A stretch of 64,000 bases of DNA from Prescottella defluvii (GCF_000738775.1 NZ_JPOC01000017.1:26483-90482); one strand, 5' to 3'. Counted from the stretch's first letter, positions 34,242-45,452 are shown. The notes: a model not told the origin generated them from the sequence alone. Translations and numbers: made by a program.

Positions 34242-35252
34242 CTACCGGAGTCGAGGGATCAGGTTCAACAACAGGTCGTCGCCGAGGACCTCGACGTTCT
34301 CCCGCCGAAACCGTAGCGCGTCGGCGATCGTGGACACTCCGGCATCTTCCACTGCGTGGGACCCCGCCCCCAGCACGACGGGCGCAATGTATGCCTGGAT
34401 CCGGTCGACCCGGCCGGCCGCGAGGAACGCGCCCGCGAGCCGCGGGCCGCCCTCGACGAGGACATCGTCGTGATCGGCAAGAGCGGCGAGAACCTCGTCG
34501 ACGTCCCGGGTGCGCACTATCAGGGTGGGGGCCGCGTCGTCCAGCACTCTCGCGGTGGCCGGGACGTCCCGCGTCCCGACGACGACCCGCAACGGCTGGT
34601 GCGGCGCGAGCGAACCGTCGGGCAGGCGCGCGGTGAGCCACGGGTCGTCCTCCAGGACGGTCCCGGTTCCGACGACGACGGCGTCGAGTCGAGCCCGGTC
34701 CGCGTGTACCCGCGCCCGCGCCTCGGGCCCGGTGATCCACTGGCTGGTGCCGTCCGCGGCCGCGCTGCGGCCGTCCAGCGTCGCGGCGAACTTCCACGTC
34801 ACGTGCGGACGCCCCGTCCGCTGCCGATGCAGCCACGCCCGCAGAGGGCCGTGTTCGACGTCGTCGGCGAGCGTCCCGGCGGTCACCGTGACGCCGGCGT
34901 CACGCAGCGTCTGCGCGCCGCCCGCCGCGGCCGGGTTGGGGTCGCGCGCAGCGAAGTGCACCGCGGCGATTCCGGCGTCGATCAGCGCCTGCGAGCACGG
35001 ACCGGTGCGGCCCCGGTGGTTGCACGGCTCGAGTGTGACGACCGCGGTCCCGCCGCGTGCCCGCTGTCCGGCTGCCGCGAGCGCGACGACCTCGGCGTGC
35101 GGGCCGCCGGGCGGCTGCGTCGCACCGACCCCGGCAACCGCACCGGACACGTCGAGGATCACCGCACCGACCGGCGGATTGGGGCTGGTGCTGCCCCGCA
35201 CGGCCTGGGAGGCCTCGAGCGCGAGCCGCATCGCGGCGTCGGGAGTGGTCAC
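34242..35252 (-). CDS. ribD: RibD, riboflavin deaminase/reductase
   Basis: A 336-aa bifunctional enzyme. The N-terminal deaminase holds zinc through His52-Ala-Glu54, Cys77 and Cys86 (HAEVVALAA, EPCNHRGRTGPC). The C-terminal reductase domain starts near residue 147 (VTWKFAATLDGRSAAADG). It catalyses the second and third steps of the GTP branch. The GTG at 35252 lies 10 bases after the rpe stop. Confidence 0.94.
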   Translation of the reverse strand: MTTPDAAMRLALEASQAVRGSTSPNPPVGAVILDVSGAVAGVGATQPPGGPHAEVVALAAAGQRARGGTAVVTLEPCNHRGRTGPCSQALIDAGIAAVHFAARDPNPAAAGGAQTLRDAGVTVTAGTLADDVEHGPLRAWLHRQRTGRPHVTWKFAATLDGRSAAADGTSQWITGPEARARVHADRARLDAVVVGTGTVLEDDPWLTARLPDGSLAPHQPLRVVVGTRDVPATARVLDDAAPTLIVRTRDVDEVLAALADHDDVLVEGGPRLAGAFLAAGRVDRIQAYIAPVVLGAGSHAVEDAGVSTIADALRFRRENVEVLGDDLLLNLIPRLR

Positions 35253-35262
35253 TGCCGGGCCG

Positions 35263-35946
35263 TCAGATCGACAGCGTCAGGTGCGGCGAGGTCCTGGCGG
35301 CCTGCTCGCGCAGTCCCCGGACCGCGGCGGCGGGGTCGGCGGCACCGTAGACCGCAGACCCGGCGACGAAGCAGTCGATGCCCGCCTCGGCGGCCTGTTC
35401 GATGGTGTCGGCGTTGATTCCACCGTCGATCTCCACGAGCAGGCGCAGCTCACCGGAGTCGACGAGCTTGCGCACCGCACGCGCCTTGTCGAGAACGGAC
35501 GGGATGAACGACTGACCGCCGAAGCCCGGCTCGACGCTCATCACCAGCAGCGTGTCGAAGCTCTTCAAGATCTCGAGGTACGGCTCGATCGGGGTGTTCG
35601 GCTTGACGCTCAGGCCCGCCTTGGCGCCGGCGGCACGGATGTCGCGGGCCACCGAGACCGGATCGTCGGTGGCCTCGGCGTGGAAGGTGACGTTGTGCGC
35701 CCCGGCCTCCGCGTACGGCGGAGCCCAGCGACCCGGATTCTCGATCATGAGGTGGCAGTCCAACGGAATGTCGGTGGCCTTCAGCAGGGACTGCACCACC
35801 GGCAGCCCGAGCGTCAGGTTCGGCACGAAATGGGCGTCCATGACGTCCACGTGCAGCCAGTCGGCGCCGGCAACGGCGTCGGCCTCCTCGGCGAGGCGTG
35901 CGAAGTCGGCGGAGAGGATGGACGGAGCGATCATCGGGGTTGCCAC
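35263..35946 (-). CDS. rpe: Ribulose-phosphate 3-epimerase
   Basis: A 227-aa TIM-barrel enzyme interconverting ribulose 5-phosphate and xylulose 5-phosphate. Motifs are [24 protein letters not shown] (metal ligands His32 and Asp34), CHLMIENP and the phosphate site VEIDGGIN. The GTG at 35946 gives MATPMIAPS. It heads the riboflavin cluster; in mycobacteria the genes just upstream are rsmB-fmt, here displaced 11 kb away. Confidence 0.94.
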   Translation of the reverse strand: MATPMIAPSILSADFARLAEEADAVAGADWLHVDVMDAHFVPNLTLGLPVVQSLLKATDIPLDCHLMIENPGRWAPPYAEAGAHNVTFHAEATDDPVSVARDIRAAGAKAGLSVKPNTPIEPYLEILKSFDTLLVMSVEPGFGGQSFIPSVLDKARAVRKLVDSGELRLLVEIDGGINADTIEQAAEAGIDCFVAGSAVYGAADPAAAVRGLREQAARTSPHLTLSI

Positions 35947-36044
35947 GGCCGCGAGTTTAGTTGCTGTCGATCGGGACCGGTATGCACGGTTCCGGTGCCT
36001 CACACCGCTGGTACCGTCGGCTGCATGACACCGCAGAAAGGCGC

Positions 36045-37385
36045 ATGAGCGCCGCATTCGAGCGCAGATGTCTGCGCCCTCGTCTCGTGTTCTACTCGGG
36101 CGGCTACGTGTGGGTGGCCGACGAAACCCAGCCGGTCGCGGCACTGTTCGATCCAGGCTCTGCCGCGTTCGTCCGCCTGGTGTCGTGGACCGATCTTCCT
36201 GCCGCACCTCCCGGTGCTCGGCACGACCCCCAGATCGTCGGTGACCGGGACGGCCTGTGGGTGCAGAGCCACGCCGACGGCCCGCTGGTGCGAGTGGCCG
36301 CCGACGGCATCGTCCGCGGTGAATACACCGAGGGCCACGGCCTGACCTGCGCCGGAGCGTCCGGCGCGTGGTGCACGACCGTGACCCGGCGCCGCCGCGA
36401 CGTCGCGGCCTCCCCCGACGCCCCGCCTCGGCCCGTCCTGCGACCCCCGACGCTGCTGGTGGCCCGACCCGACGGCGGCACCCGGCGTGTCGTCGTCGAT
36501 GTCGCGGCCGTCGTCTCGGTCGAATTCGACGAGGTGTTCCTGTATCTCGGCGTGGAACACGAACCGTGGGAACGGGTCCCGACGACACCCGGATCGGGTC
36601 GCGAAAGCTTCGAGGTCCGCTACCGGCGATCGGTGCTGCAGGTCCCGCTCGACGGCCCGGTCCCCGACCGGATCGCACCGGACACCCACCCGCGCGCACC
36701 GGGTCGTCCCGTCGAGTACACGAGCGAGTACGCCGACACGTCGTACAACGAGGCGCACCGGCGCAAGCGGTCGATCGGCCCGGAGCTGCGCTGGCACTGG
36801 CACTGGGGGCTCGATCCCCGGCGCCGCGACACCACGATCGTCCGGGGCTACCGGAGCGGCGAGCCGGCACCCGCGACGGCGTTCGACCTGCCCGAGGCGC
36901 GGGTCGTCGACGGTGCGACCGCCGGGGACCGTCTGTGGATGGTCGTCACACCGGGGAACCACACCGGCACAGGACGATCCGTGCTCGTCGCCGACCTCGA
37001 CGGCACTGTGCGAGCGGCATCCACGGACGACATCGACATCACCGACCACTGCCGTCCGGTGGGACCGGAACCGCTCGACCACCGCGCCTACGTCGACTAC
37101 TGCGTGCGCCGCCTGGACGGCTCGCGGTTCTCCGACAAGGTCCACGACGTGTCGGCGTCGTATGTCGGGCGGTGGCCGCACGGGCTGATCCACGTCCGGT
37201 TCCGGCACACCCACTATCCCGGTCTGACGCTGGTGGCCCGCCTCAACCTGTACGACGAGCAGGGCGTCCGGCTCGACAACTTCTTCACCTACGTACCGGT
37301 CATGCTGATGGAGCAGGCCGACACCCACGAGTATCCGCCGCGGTCGGCAGCCGTCGGCGGCCCCGATGGCGTGCTGTACGTCTGA
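36045..37385 (+). CDS. Unknown protein, probably beta-rich (446 aa)
   Basis: I do not recognise this protein. It is soluble with no signal peptide, rich in Trp, His, Arg and Tyr. Segments such as [38 protein letters not shown] and [11 protein letters not shown] look like beta-propeller blades. A His/Trp cluster, [11 protein letters not shown], is near residue 248. AAAGG precedes the ATG at 36045. The next gene starts 25 bases after its stop with a strong ribosome binding site, so the two form an operon. It is the first gene of the 11-kb insertion relative to mycobacterial order. Confidence 0.65.
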   Translation: MSAAFERRCLRPRLVFYSGGYVWVADETQPVAALFDPGSAAFVRLVSWTDLPAAPPGARHDPQIVGDRDGLWVQSHADGPLVRVAADGIVRGEYTEGHGLTCAGASGAWCTTVTRRRRDVAASPDAPPRPVLRPPTLLVARPDGGTRRVVVDVAAVVSVEFDEVFLYLGVEHEPWERVPTTPGSGRESFEVRYRRSVLQVPLDGPVPDRIAPDTHPRAPGRPVEYTSEYADTSYNEAHRRKRSIGPELRWHWHWGLDPRRRDTTIVRGYRSGEPAPATAFDLPEARVVDGATAGDRLWMVVTPGNHTGTGRSVLVADLDGTVRAASTDDIDITDHCRPVGPEPLDHRAYVDYCVRRLDGSRFSDKVHDVSASYVGRWPHGLIHVRFRHTHYPGLTLVARLNLYDEQGVRLDNFFTYVPVMLMEQADTHEYPPRSAAVGGPDGVLYV

Positions 37386-37410
37386 CGATCGACACCGGAG
37401 GACACACACG

Positions 37411-38442
37411 ATGACCCCTTGGGTACAGATGCTGGTGACCATGGCCGACGGCCCCACCCGGCCGGTGCACGGCACGGTGGTGCCGTACCGGAACAGCGAT
37501 GTTCCGGTGCACTACTACACCGCCGACTACGGTGAGGAACCCATGTTCCTCCCCATGCGCGGCGAGGGAATCCGGTTGTTCCGGTGGGGACGCCGATCAC
37601 GGATCGAAACGCTCGGCGGGACGGTGCTGTTCGTCAGTGACGGTGTCACGGCCTGGGAATTCACGTCCGACCCGGACCGTCCGCGCTGCACCGAACTGAA
37701 GAAGGTGCACAGTCCGTTCGCCGGCCGATTCCTGGTGGTCACGCCACGTGTCGCGCACTGGGCGGGCGAGCATTGGGCCCGCCCGACCGGGCCGGTGTCC
37801 GACGTCGAGTTCCTGGACCGGCCCTGCTGGTCGGTGGACTTGGCCGCACAGGAGCGCCACGATCCGCCGAAGCCGTCGCTGCGCCTGGTCGTCGACGCCG
37901 AATCCGGTGCGGTCCTCGGCCAGCATTCCGGCGACGGCATCGACGGCGCGGCCTTCACCGAGGTCACAGTCGGTGAACCGCTCGCTCCGTCACTGTTCAC
38001 CTGGGACGGGCCGGTGATCACCGACGACGAGTCCCGGGACCTCGCCGGCGCCGGGCGCCCCTCCCGGCACGACCGGGAGGAGTCGTTGCAGTGGTTCCGC
38101 GACACCGTCACCGCGGACCCGATCCGGGTGCCGGTCACGGTCGACCTCACCCCGTTCTCGGTCGGATCGATCGACCGCGCGACCGGCGCCTTCTCCGCCG
38201 AACTCGGCCGAGGCCGGTACGAGGGCTGGCTCACCCGGCGCCCCCGGTCGGACGAGCCGTGGAGGGTCCAGACCCACAGCAAGCAGATCGCCTGGTCCAC
38301 ACCGGAATTCGACTGGGCGATCCAGACGAACCGGGAGGCGCTCGACGACGCCAGTCTCAGTGCCCTACGGCGGCAACTGCATCCGGGACGGCCGGTCGTC
38401 GGCACCCCGCCGCTCGAATTCGGTGGCTCCGCCGAACCCTGA
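37411..38442 (+). CDS. Unknown protein, partner of the preceding gene (343 aa)
   Basis: A 343-aa soluble protein without a recognised family. Features are GTVVPYRNSDVPVHYYTADY near the N-terminus, a Trp/His-rich middle (VAHWAGEHWARP) and a C-terminal SKQIAWSTPEFDWAIQTNRE. The ATG at 37411 has GGAGG 9 bases upstream. It shares the aromatic, Arg-rich composition of its neighbour and probably works with it. Its stop is 14 bases from the convergent GH65 stop. Confidence 0.65.
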   Translation: MTPWVQMLVTMADGPTRPVHGTVVPYRNSDVPVHYYTADYGEEPMFLPMRGEGIRLFRWGRRSRIETLGGTVLFVSDGVTAWEFTSDPDRPRCTELKKVHSPFAGRFLVVTPRVAHWAGEHWARPTGPVSDVEFLDRPCWSVDLAAQERHDPPKPSLRLVVDAESGAVLGQHSGDGIDGAAFTEVTVGEPLAPSLFTWDGPVITDDESRDLAGAGRPSRHDREESLQWFRDTVTADPIRVPVTVDLTPFSVGSIDRATGAFSAELGRGRYEGWLTRRPRSDEPWRVQTHSKQIAWSTPEFDWAIQTNREALDDASLSALRRQLHPGRPVVGTPPLEFGGSAEP

Positions 38443-38456
38443 AACCGCGCCGCGTG

Positions 38457-40817
38457 TCAGCCCGTTCGACCACCACTGCCCCGTCGGGCCGGTTCCCGGC
38501 CGGGCGGCTGGGTCACGACCGGTCCAGGGGGCGGATGCACCGTCGGCATCACCCGAACCTCGTCGCGGTGCAACGTGACCGGGGTTCCGTCGTGCACCAG
38601 CGTCAGCTCCTCGCCCTCCGCCAGCCGGTACCGCGTCTCGGTCCTGTCGATCTCGACGCGCAGACGGCATCCGGCCGCGGCCACACCGAATTCGAGGCGA
38701 TCGATCCCCCGCGGCAACACCGGCCGGAACGTCAGCCCCGCCCGCCGCCGGCGGGCGCCGCCGAACCCCTGCACCAGCGCGATCCAGATACCGGCCAGCG
38801 ACGCCAGGTGCAACCCGTTGCTCGTGTTGTGTTCGAGGTCGAGCAGATCGATCAGCGCGGTCTCCCCCAGGTAGTCGTACGCCAGGTCCAGGGCCCCGAC
38901 ATCGGCGGCGACCACCGCCTGACTGCACGCGGACAGCGACGAGTCCCGGACCGTGAGCGGTTCGTAGTACGCGAAGTTGCGTGCCTTCTCCTCCGCGGTG
39001 AACGCGTCGGGTACCCACTGCATCGCCAGCACCACGTCCGCCTGCTTGACCACCTGTTTGCGGTACAGGTCGAAGTACGGATAGTGCAGCAACAGCGGGT
39101 AGCGCTCCGGGGGCGTGGCGGCGAAGTCCCACACCTGACGGCCGGTGAAGCCCGACGACGCCGGATGCACGCCCCGCCGCGCGTCGTAGGGCACGAACAT
39201 GCCTTCGGCGGCGGCCCGCCAGCCGCCGATCTCCGCGTCGGTCACGCCGAGGTCGGGCATCCGCTCCCGGTGCCTCTCGACGATCTCGGCTGCGGCGGAA
39301 AGGTTCTCGCGCGCCATCAGGTTGGTGTAGAGGTTGTTGCGGACCAGCGCACTGTATTCGTCGGGACCGGTCACCCCGTCGATCCGGAAGCGGCCGTCGT
39401 CATCGAAATAACCCAGCGAGTGCCACAGGCGCGCGGTCTCGACCAGCAGGTCCAGGCCCACCGTCTGTTCGAAGTCCACGTCGCCGTCGGCCCGCAGATA
39501 CCCGCTCGCCGCGTGCGCGACAGCCGCGTTGACGTGGAAGGCGGCGGCCCCCGCCGGCCAGTACCCGCTGCATTCCTTGCCGGTGATCGTCCTCCACGGA
39601 AACGCCGCCCCGTCGAAGCCGAGCTGCCGCGCCCGCGCCCGCGCCAGCCCGAGTGTGGAGTGCCGCCAGCGCAGCGCGTCGCCGACGGCTTCGGGCAGCA
39701 CCGACGTGAGCACCGGCAGCACGAACATCTCCGTGTCCCAGAACGCGTGGCCGTCGTAGCCGCGGCCCGTCAGTCCTTTCGACGCGACGGCCGTTCCCTC
39801 CGCCCGCACCGACGCCTGCAGAATGTGGAACAGCGCGAACCGCACCGCCTGCTGCACCTCGGGGTCACCGTCGACGAGGACGTCGGCGCGCGCCCAGAAC
39901 GTGTCCAGGTACGCACGCTGCTCGGCGGTGATCCCGTCCCACCCGCTCTCCCGGGCCAACGTCAACTCCCCGACCACCTGATCGCGCATCGCGGGCGCGG
40001 TCCGCCGCGCCGACCAGGCGTGCGCGACGTACTTCACCATGTGCAACGGCCGGCCCGGCCGCGTGTGACCGGTCACGGTGACCCGCCCCTGGTCCGGGTA
40101 GCTCTCGGTCTCGACGTGCACGGCTGGCCCCGACACCTCGTGGTCCATCGCGACCGCGATGCGCAGGCCGCTCCCGCCCGTCGTGTGCACCAGTTGGACC
40201 AGCGCGTCGTGGTTGAAGTGCTCCTCCGCGATCAGCGGCTCCGCCAGCACCGCCGCCGCCCGGGGATCCGCCTCGCCGTGCGGCATCGGTTCGTTCGCAA
40301 CCAGTTCCGATTGCAGCACCACCCGCGCCGGCCTGTCGAGCGGCTCCACCTCGAAACGGATCGCACCGATCGTCCGCTGTACGAACGACACCAGTCGCAC
40401 CGTCGACACCCGCACCGTGCGGCCGGCCGGGGACTGCCATTCGACGTTCCGCCGCAGCACTCCGGCGCGCAGGTCCAGTTCCTGTTCGTGCTTGACGATG
40501 CGGCCGCGGCGCATGTCGAACGGCTCGTCGTCGACGAGGAGCCGGACGATCTTGCCGTCGGTGATGTTGATGATGGTCTCGCCCGAGTCGGGGTATCCGT
40601 AGCCGGCCTCGGCGTACGGCATGGGGCGGACCTCGTAGACGCCGGCCAGGTAGCTGCCCGGCAGGCCGTGCGGATCACCCTCGTCGAGGTTGCCCCGCCA
40701 CCCCAGGTGACCGTTCGCGAGGGTGAACAGCGACTCGGTCTGCGCGAGGACGTCCAGGTCCAGGCTGGTGGCGCGCAGGCTCCAGGGTTCGACGGTGAAG
40801 GCGGGATGGGTGATCAT
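38457..40817 (-). CDS. Glycoside hydrolase family 65 phosphorylase/hydrolase
   Basis: A 786-aa GH65 protein: N-terminal beta-sandwich, (alpha/alpha)6 barrel, C-terminal beta domain. The catalytic acid is Glu487 in GVTGPDEYS; other family text is GYDGHAFWDTEMFVLP, AFPWRTITGKECSG and YRKQVVKQADVVLAM. The family includes maltose, trehalose and kojibiose phosphorylases, which release beta-glucose 1-phosphate. The exact substrate cannot be read from sequence. No beta-phosphoglucomutase gene is adjacent, unlike many GH65 loci. It lies 30 bases after the alcohol dehydrogenase on the same strand; GGAGG precedes the ATG. Confidence 0.9.
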   Translation of the reverse strand: MITHPAFTVEPWSLRATSLDLDVLAQTESLFTLANGHLGWRGNLDEGDPHGLPGSYLAGVYEVRPMPYAEAGYGYPDSGETIINITDGKIVRLLVDDEPFDMRRGRIVKHEQELDLRAGVLRRNVEWQSPAGRTVRVSTVRLVSFVQRTIGAIRFEVEPLDRPARVVLQSELVANEPMPHGEADPRAAAVLAEPLIAEEHFNHDALVQLVHTTGGSGLRIAVAMDHEVSGPAVHVETESYPDQGRVTVTGHTRPGRPLHMVKYVAHAWSARRTAPAMRDQVVGELTLARESGWDGITAEQRAYLDTFWARADVLVDGDPEVQQAVRFALFHILQASVRAEGTAVASKGLTGRGYDGHAFWDTEMFVLPVLTSVLPEAVGDALRWRHSTLGLARARARQLGFDGAAFPWRTITGKECSGYWPAGAAAFHVNAAVAHAASGYLRADGDVDFEQTVGLDLLVETARLWHSLGYFDDDGRFRIDGVTGPDEYSALVRNNLYTNLMARENLSAAAEIVERHRERMPDLGVTDAEIGGWRAAAEGMFVPYDARRGVHPASSGFTGRQVWDFAATPPERYPLLLHYPYFDLYRKQVVKQADVVLAMQWVPDAFTAEEKARNFAYYEPLTVRDSSLSACSQAVVAADVGALDLAYDYLGETALIDLLDLEHNTSNGLHLASLAGIWIALVQGFGGARRRRAGLTFRPVLPRGIDRLEFGVAAAGCRLRVEIDRTETRYRLAEGEELTLVHDGTPVTLHRDEVRVMPTVHPPPGPVVTQPPGREPARRGSGGRTG

Positions 40818-40847
40818 GTCGGGCGTCCTCCCACTCGCGGAACCTGG

Positions 40848-41861
40848 TCACGGCACGAGCACTGCGGCGCCCCCGAACACGCCGCCTTCCAGGTCGGCCA
40901 GCGCCCGGTCGGCGGCGTCGAGCGGATACCGGTGCGCGCTCACCCGAAGCCGATGCTGCTGCGCGAAGGCGAGGAACTCCCGCGCATCCTGCCGGGTGTT
41001 CGCGGTGACGCTGCGAATCTGCCGTTCGCGGAACAGGTGCCGGCGATAGTCGAGGGGCGGAATGTCGCTCAGGTGGATGCCGGCCACTGCCAATGTGCCC
41101 CCGGCGTCGAGCGCCTCCAGCGCGGGCGGCACCAGGTCGCCGGCCGGCGCGAACAGAATCGCCGAGTCCAGCGGTTCCGGTGGCGGGTCCGCAGCACCCT
41201 GCACCGACGCCGCCCCCAGGCTGAACGCCAGTTCACGGGCCTCGTCGCCGCGGGTCATCACGTGCACGCGGGCGCCGTGCGCCAGCGCCACCTGGGCGGT
41301 GAGGTGGGCACTGCCACCGAACCCGTAGATGCCGAGCCGACCGCCCTGCGGAAGTTCGGCGCGCAGCAGCGACCGATACCCGATGATGCCCGCGCACAGC
41401 AGCGGCGCGAGTTCCACCAGCGGGTAGCCGGTGGGCAGTTCCAGCGCGAAACCGGCGGGCACGGTGGTGTACTCGGCGTAGCCGCCGTCGGCGTCCCAGC
41501 CGGTGTACGTCGAATAGGGACAGAGATTCTCGTCCCCCCGCACGCAGTAGCGGCAGTGCCCGCACGTGCTGCGCAGCCACGGGACACCGACACGCTGCCC
41601 CGTCGTGAACCGTCCGGCGTACTCCCCGAGGTCGTCGCCGACTCCGACGACCTCCCCGATCACCTCGTGGCCCGGGATGACGTTGAGCCGGTGCGGCGGC
41701 AACTCACCTTCCACGACGTGGAGATCGGTGCGGCACACACCGCACGCGAGAACCCGGACAAGCAGTTCGCCACTGTTGGGGCGGGGCAGGAGTTCCCGGC
41801 CGATCTGCAGCGGTCGGTCGGTGAGCGGGCCCGGTCTCGTCGTCCGCCACGCACGCATCAT
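40848..41861 (-). CDS. Zinc-dependent alcohol dehydrogenase
   Basis: A 337-aa MDR-family dehydrogenase. Catalytic zinc ligands are in [10 protein letters not shown] and [10 protein letters not shown]; the structural zinc has four cysteines in [17 protein letters not shown]. The cofactor motif is [15 protein letters not shown]. It oxidises or reduces an alcohol/aldehyde; substrate unknown. ATG 41861 and 41858 are adjacent candidate starts; no good ribosome binding site is visible and a start at 41909 is possible. It heads a two-gene operon with GH65 and is divergent from the phosphoketolase, 271 bp away. Confidence 0.88.
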   Translation of the reverse strand: MMRAWRTTRPGPLTDRPLQIGRELLPRPNSGELLVRVLACGVCRTDLHVVEGELPPHRLNVIPGHEVIGEVVGVGDDLGEYAGRFTTGQRVGVPWLRSTCGHCRYCVRGDENLCPYSTYTGWDADGGYAEYTTVPAGFALELPTGYPLVELAPLLCAGIIGYRSLLRAELPQGGRLGIYGFGGSAHLTAQVALAHGARVHVMTRGDEARELAFSLGAASVQGAADPPPEPLDSAILFAPAGDLVPPALEALDAGGTLAVAGIHLSDIPPLDYRRHLFRERQIRSVTANTRQDAREFLAFAQQHRLRVSAHRYPLDAADRALADLEGGVFGGAAVLVP

Positions 41862-42132
41862 GGTGGTCGACGCCGTGGTGTGTGAGGTCCGCGAGTTCTC
41901 AGTCCGCATACCAGATCCGTACGTCGTGTCGTCGGCGCCGGCGGGAACCGGTGCGCGGCACCTGGGGTCGGTGCCGGTGTCGCCACTTCCAGGATGCCTG
42001 GTTCGGCGGCCCGGCAACAGGGGGCACCGCCGGGACCCGCACGGGCCGACGCGCCCGCCACCCGGCCCTGGCAAATAGCGCCGACAACCGTCAGGATGGA
42101 GTGACCTTCGCGGCGACCGGAGGAGCCGATCC

Positions 42133-44514
42133 GTGGACGAGCACCCGACCGAGCACCCGACCGACGACGATCTCGACCTGCTCCACCGGTACTGGATGGC
42201 GGCCAATTACCTGACGGTGGCGCAGATCTATCTCCGCGACAACGTCCTGCTGCGACGCCCGCTGGCGCCACCGGACATCAAGCCGCGCCTGCTCGGGCAC
42301 TGGGGCACCAGCCCCGGCCTGTCCCTCGTCTACGCCCACCTCAACCGGCTGATCCGGCGCACCGGAGCGGACGTCCTGTTCGTCGCCGGCCCCGGTCACG
42401 GCGGACCCGCCGTCGTCGCGAACACGTACCTGGAGGGCACGTACTCGCAGCTGTATCCGGAGGTGAGCCGCGACGAGGCCGGGCTGCGCCGACTGGCCCG
42501 TCAGTTCTCGACACCGGGCGGGATCCCCAGCCATTCCGGCGTGGAGACCCCGGGCTCGATCAACGAGGGCGGCGAACTGGGCTACTCGCTGGCGCACGCC
42601 GCGGGCGCCGCGATGGACAATCCGGACCTGATCGTGGCGTGCGTCGTCGGGGACGGCGAGGCCGAGACCGGGCCGCTGTCCGGAGCGTGGACGATCCCGT
42701 TCTTCCTCGACCCGGCCCACGACGGTGCGGTGCTGCCGATCCTGCACCTGAACGGCTACAAGATCTCCGGCCCGACGGTGCTCGGACGCCGCTCCGACGA
42801 CGAGGTGCTCGCACTGTTGCACGCCTTCGGCTGGGACGCGGTGGCCGTGTCCGGGGACGATCCGATGCAGGTGCACCGCGACCTCGCCGAGACCCTCGAC
42901 CGCGCCCACACCGCGATCACCCGCATCCGGGACGACGCACGTCGATCCGGCTTCACGGAACGACCGCGATGGCCGGCGATCGTGCTGCGCACCCCGAAGG
43001 GCTGGACCGGCCCCGACGTCGTCGACGGTGTGCAGGTCGAGGGCACCTTCCGGGCCCACCAGGTGCCGATCGCCGACGTGCGTGACGTGCCGGCGCACCT
43101 GCAGGCGCTCGAGCAGTGGATGCGCTCGTACCGACCCGAGGAGCAGTTCGACCCGCAGGGCCGCCTGGTCCCGGAACTGGCCGCGCTGGCCCCGTCCGGC
43201 GACCGGCGGATGGGCGCGAACCCGCACGCGAACGGCGGCCGGCTCCTGCGTCCGCTGGATCTGCCGGCGCCCGAGCGGTACGCCGTCGAGGTGCCTGCGC
43301 CGGGCGCCGTCCACCACGAGAGCACCCGGCCCCTCGGCGAGATGCTGCGCGACATCTACTCGGCCGACCCGCACGACTTCCGGTTGTTCTGCCCGGACGA
43401 GACGAACAGCAATCGCCTCGGCGCCGTCTTCGAGGTCACCGACCGGTGTTTCGTCGGCACCGTGATCCCCGGCGACGACCATGTCGGGCACCACGGCCGG
43501 GTGATGGAGGTGCTGTCGGAGCACCTGTGCCAGGGCTGGCTCGAGGGCTACCTCCTGACCGGCCGGCACGGGCTGTTCGCGACGTACGAGGCGTTCGCGA
43601 TGGTGAGTGCGTCGATGACGATCCAGCACACCAAGTGGCTCGAACGTGCGCGCTCCCTCGACTGGCGGGCCCCGGTCGCGAGCCTGAACATCCTGCTCAC
43701 CTCCACCTGCTGGCGCAACGACCACAACGGGTTCTCCCATCAGGGGCCCGGACTGATCGACACGGTGCTGTCGCTGTCCGGCGGTGTCACCGGGGTGTAC
43801 CTGCCGCCGGACGCGAATTCACTGCTGGTCGTCGCCGAGCACGTCTTCACCACCCGCGACAGCGTGAACCTGCTGGTGGTCGACAAGCAGTCTCACCCCC
43901 AGTACCTGACACTCGAACAGGCCCGGGAGCACGTCGGGGCGGGGGCCTCGATCTGGGACTGGGCCGGCACCGGGAACGCACCGGACGCCACCGAACCCGA
44001 CATCGTGCTGGCCTGCGTGGGCGACGTCCCCACCGAGGAGACACTCGCCGCGGCCGCCCTGCTGCGCGGCCAGGTGCCGGATCTGCGGGTGCGGGTGGTC
44101 AACGTGGTGGACCTGATGTCGATGGCGCCGCCCGACGTCCACCCTCACGGGCGTTCGCACGAGGACTTCGCGCGCCTGTTCACCGAGGACGTGGACGTCG
44201 TCGTCGCGTGGCACGGCTACGCCCGCGCCTTCCACCAACTGCTACACGGCCGGGCGAACCCGGACCGCTTCCACGTCCGCGGCTACACCGAACAGGGATC
44301 GACCACGACACCGTTCGACATGGTGGTGCTCAACCACATGAGCCGCTACCACCTGGCGATCGAGGCACTGCGCCGATCCCGCCGGACACCCGACGGCGCC
44401 GCGGAACTCGTCGGCTACTGCGAGCGGATGCTCGACCGCCACCACGGTTACGTGCGCGAGCATCTCGAGGACATGCCCGAGGTCCGCAACTGGGTGTGGC
44501 CGGAGCCGGTCTGA
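42133..44514 (+). CDS. xfp: Xylulose-5-phosphate/fructose-6-phosphate phosphoketolase
   Basis: A 793-aa thiamine-diphosphate enzyme that splits xylulose 5-phosphate or fructose 6-phosphate with phosphate, giving acetyl phosphate. Motifs are [51 protein letters not shown], the ThDP motif [10 protein letters not shown] and [10 protein letters not shown]. Length is normal. GTG 42133 has AGGAG 7 bases upstream. No acetate kinase or phosphotransacetylase is adjacent. Present in addition to the full pentose phosphate operon at 9.8 kb, so it offers a bypass to acetyl phosphate. Confidence 0.93.
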   Translation: MDEHPTEHPTDDDLDLLHRYWMAANYLTVAQIYLRDNVLLRRPLAPPDIKPRLLGHWGTSPGLSLVYAHLNRLIRRTGADVLFVAGPGHGGPAVVANTYLEGTYSQLYPEVSRDEAGLRRLARQFSTPGGIPSHSGVETPGSINEGGELGYSLAHAAGAAMDNPDLIVACVVGDGEAETGPLSGAWTIPFFLDPAHDGAVLPILHLNGYKISGPTVLGRRSDDEVLALLHAFGWDAVAVSGDDPMQVHRDLAETLDRAHTAITRIRDDARRSGFTERPRWPAIVLRTPKGWTGPDVVDGVQVEGTFRAHQVPIADVRDVPAHLQALEQWMRSYRPEEQFDPQGRLVPELAALAPSGDRRMGANPHANGGRLLRPLDLPAPERYAVEVPAPGAVHHESTRPLGEMLRDIYSADPHDFRLFCPDETNSNRLGAVFEVTDRCFVGTVIPGDDHVGHHGRVMEVLSEHLCQGWLEGYLLTGRHGLFATYEAFAMVSASMTIQHTKWLERARSLDWRAPVASLNILLTSTCWRNDHNGFSHQGPGLIDTVLSLSGGVTGVYLPPDANSLLVVAEHVFTTRDSVNLLVVDKQSHPQYLTLEQAREHVGAGASIWDWAGTGNAPDATEPDIVLACVGDVPTEETLAAAALLRGQVPDLRVRVVNVVDLMSMAPPDVHPHGRSHEDFARLFTEDVDVVVAWHGYARAFHQLLHGRANPDRFHVRGYTEQGSTTTPFDMVVLNHMSRYHLAIEALRRSRRTPDGAAELVGYCERMLDRHHGYVREHLEDMPEVRNWVWPEPV

Positions 44515-44520
44515 CGCTGT

Positions 44521-45378
44521 CTACACGCCCAGTTTCATGCCGGCGCCGGCGTCCACCCGCAGCTGCTGGCCGGTGACGAAGCGGGACTCGTCGGACGCGA
44601 GGTACACCACCGCGTGCGAGATGTCCTCCGGTTCGACCCAGGGTGTCGGCATCGCCTGCATGAACGGGAACGTGACCTTCGCGTCCTCGGCCGTCGGATT
44701 CTCGAGGTCCGGCCGGAACGTCCGGTACATCGGCGGGCTCTGCAGCATGTCGGTGTTGCAGTTGGTGGGATGGATCGCGTTGACCCGGATCGAACTGGGG
44801 CCCAACGTCAACGCCAGGGACTGCGTGTACGTCGAGATCATCTTCTTCGCCAGCCCGTAACCGTCCCCACCGGGACCCTGCAGGGCCTGCTGACCATTGA
44901 TTCCCGTCTGCGGGACGAGACCGGCAACCGACCCGGTGGCGATGATCGACGCCCCCGCCCCGAGGTACGGCATCGCGGCGTGGATCGTGTTGACGACACC
45001 GACGAAGTCGACGTCGAACGCATCGACGAAGCCCTGCACCGGAATGTGATTGCCGAGCGGGCAGATTCCCGCGTTGGCGACCACCACGTCGAGTCGCCCC
45101 AGTGTGGAGACCGCGGCGGCGAGTTCACGCTCGAGGCCCATCCGGTCGCGGACGTCGACCTTCGCGGCGACGACACGGCGACCGGTCTTCTCGACGAGCC
45201 GCACCGTCTCCGCGAGATCGGCCTCCGTGGCCAGCGGGTACTCGTTGCTCGCGATGTCGGCACACACGTCGAACGCGATGATGTCCGCGCCCTCGTCGGC
45301 GAGGCGCTGCGCATGGCTGCGGCCCTGCCCGCGCGCAGCGCCCGTGATCAGAACGACTTTCCCGGTAACCCGATTCAT
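44521..45378 (-). CDS. Mycofactocin-type short-chain dehydrogenase (SDR)
   Basis: A 285-aa Rossmann-fold oxidoreductase. The motif TGAARGQGRSHAQRLADEGA is that of the mycofactocin-coupled SDR group, in which NAD(H) is held tightly and mycofactocin is the external electron carrier. NAGICP and the catalytic YGLAKK (Tyr and Lys) are present. Insertions relative to short SDRs (ALQGPGGDG, near residue 167) fit that group. ATG 45378 has GGAGG 7 bases upstream. Convergent with the phosphoketolase, 6 bases between stops. Substrate unknown. Confidence 0.88.
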   Translation of the reverse strand: MNRVTGKVVLITGAARGQGRSHAQRLADEGADIIAFDVCADIASNEYPLATEADLAETVRLVEKTGRRVVAAKVDVRDRMGLERELAAAVSTLGRLDVVVANAGICPLGNHIPVQGFVDAFDVDFVGVVNTIHAAMPYLGAGASIIATGSVAGLVPQTGINGQQALQGPGGDGYGLAKKMISTYTQSLALTLGPSSIRVNAIHPTNCNTDMLQSPPMYRTFRPDLENPTAEDAKVTFPFMQAMPTPWVEPEDISHAVVYLASDESRFVTGQQLRVDAGAGMKLGV

Positions 45379-45452
45379 CAGTTCGCCTCCGCAGGTGCCC
45401 TCAGTGGGCTCAGTGGGTGGCGGGACCGTCACCCACTGTGGATTACAGCACG

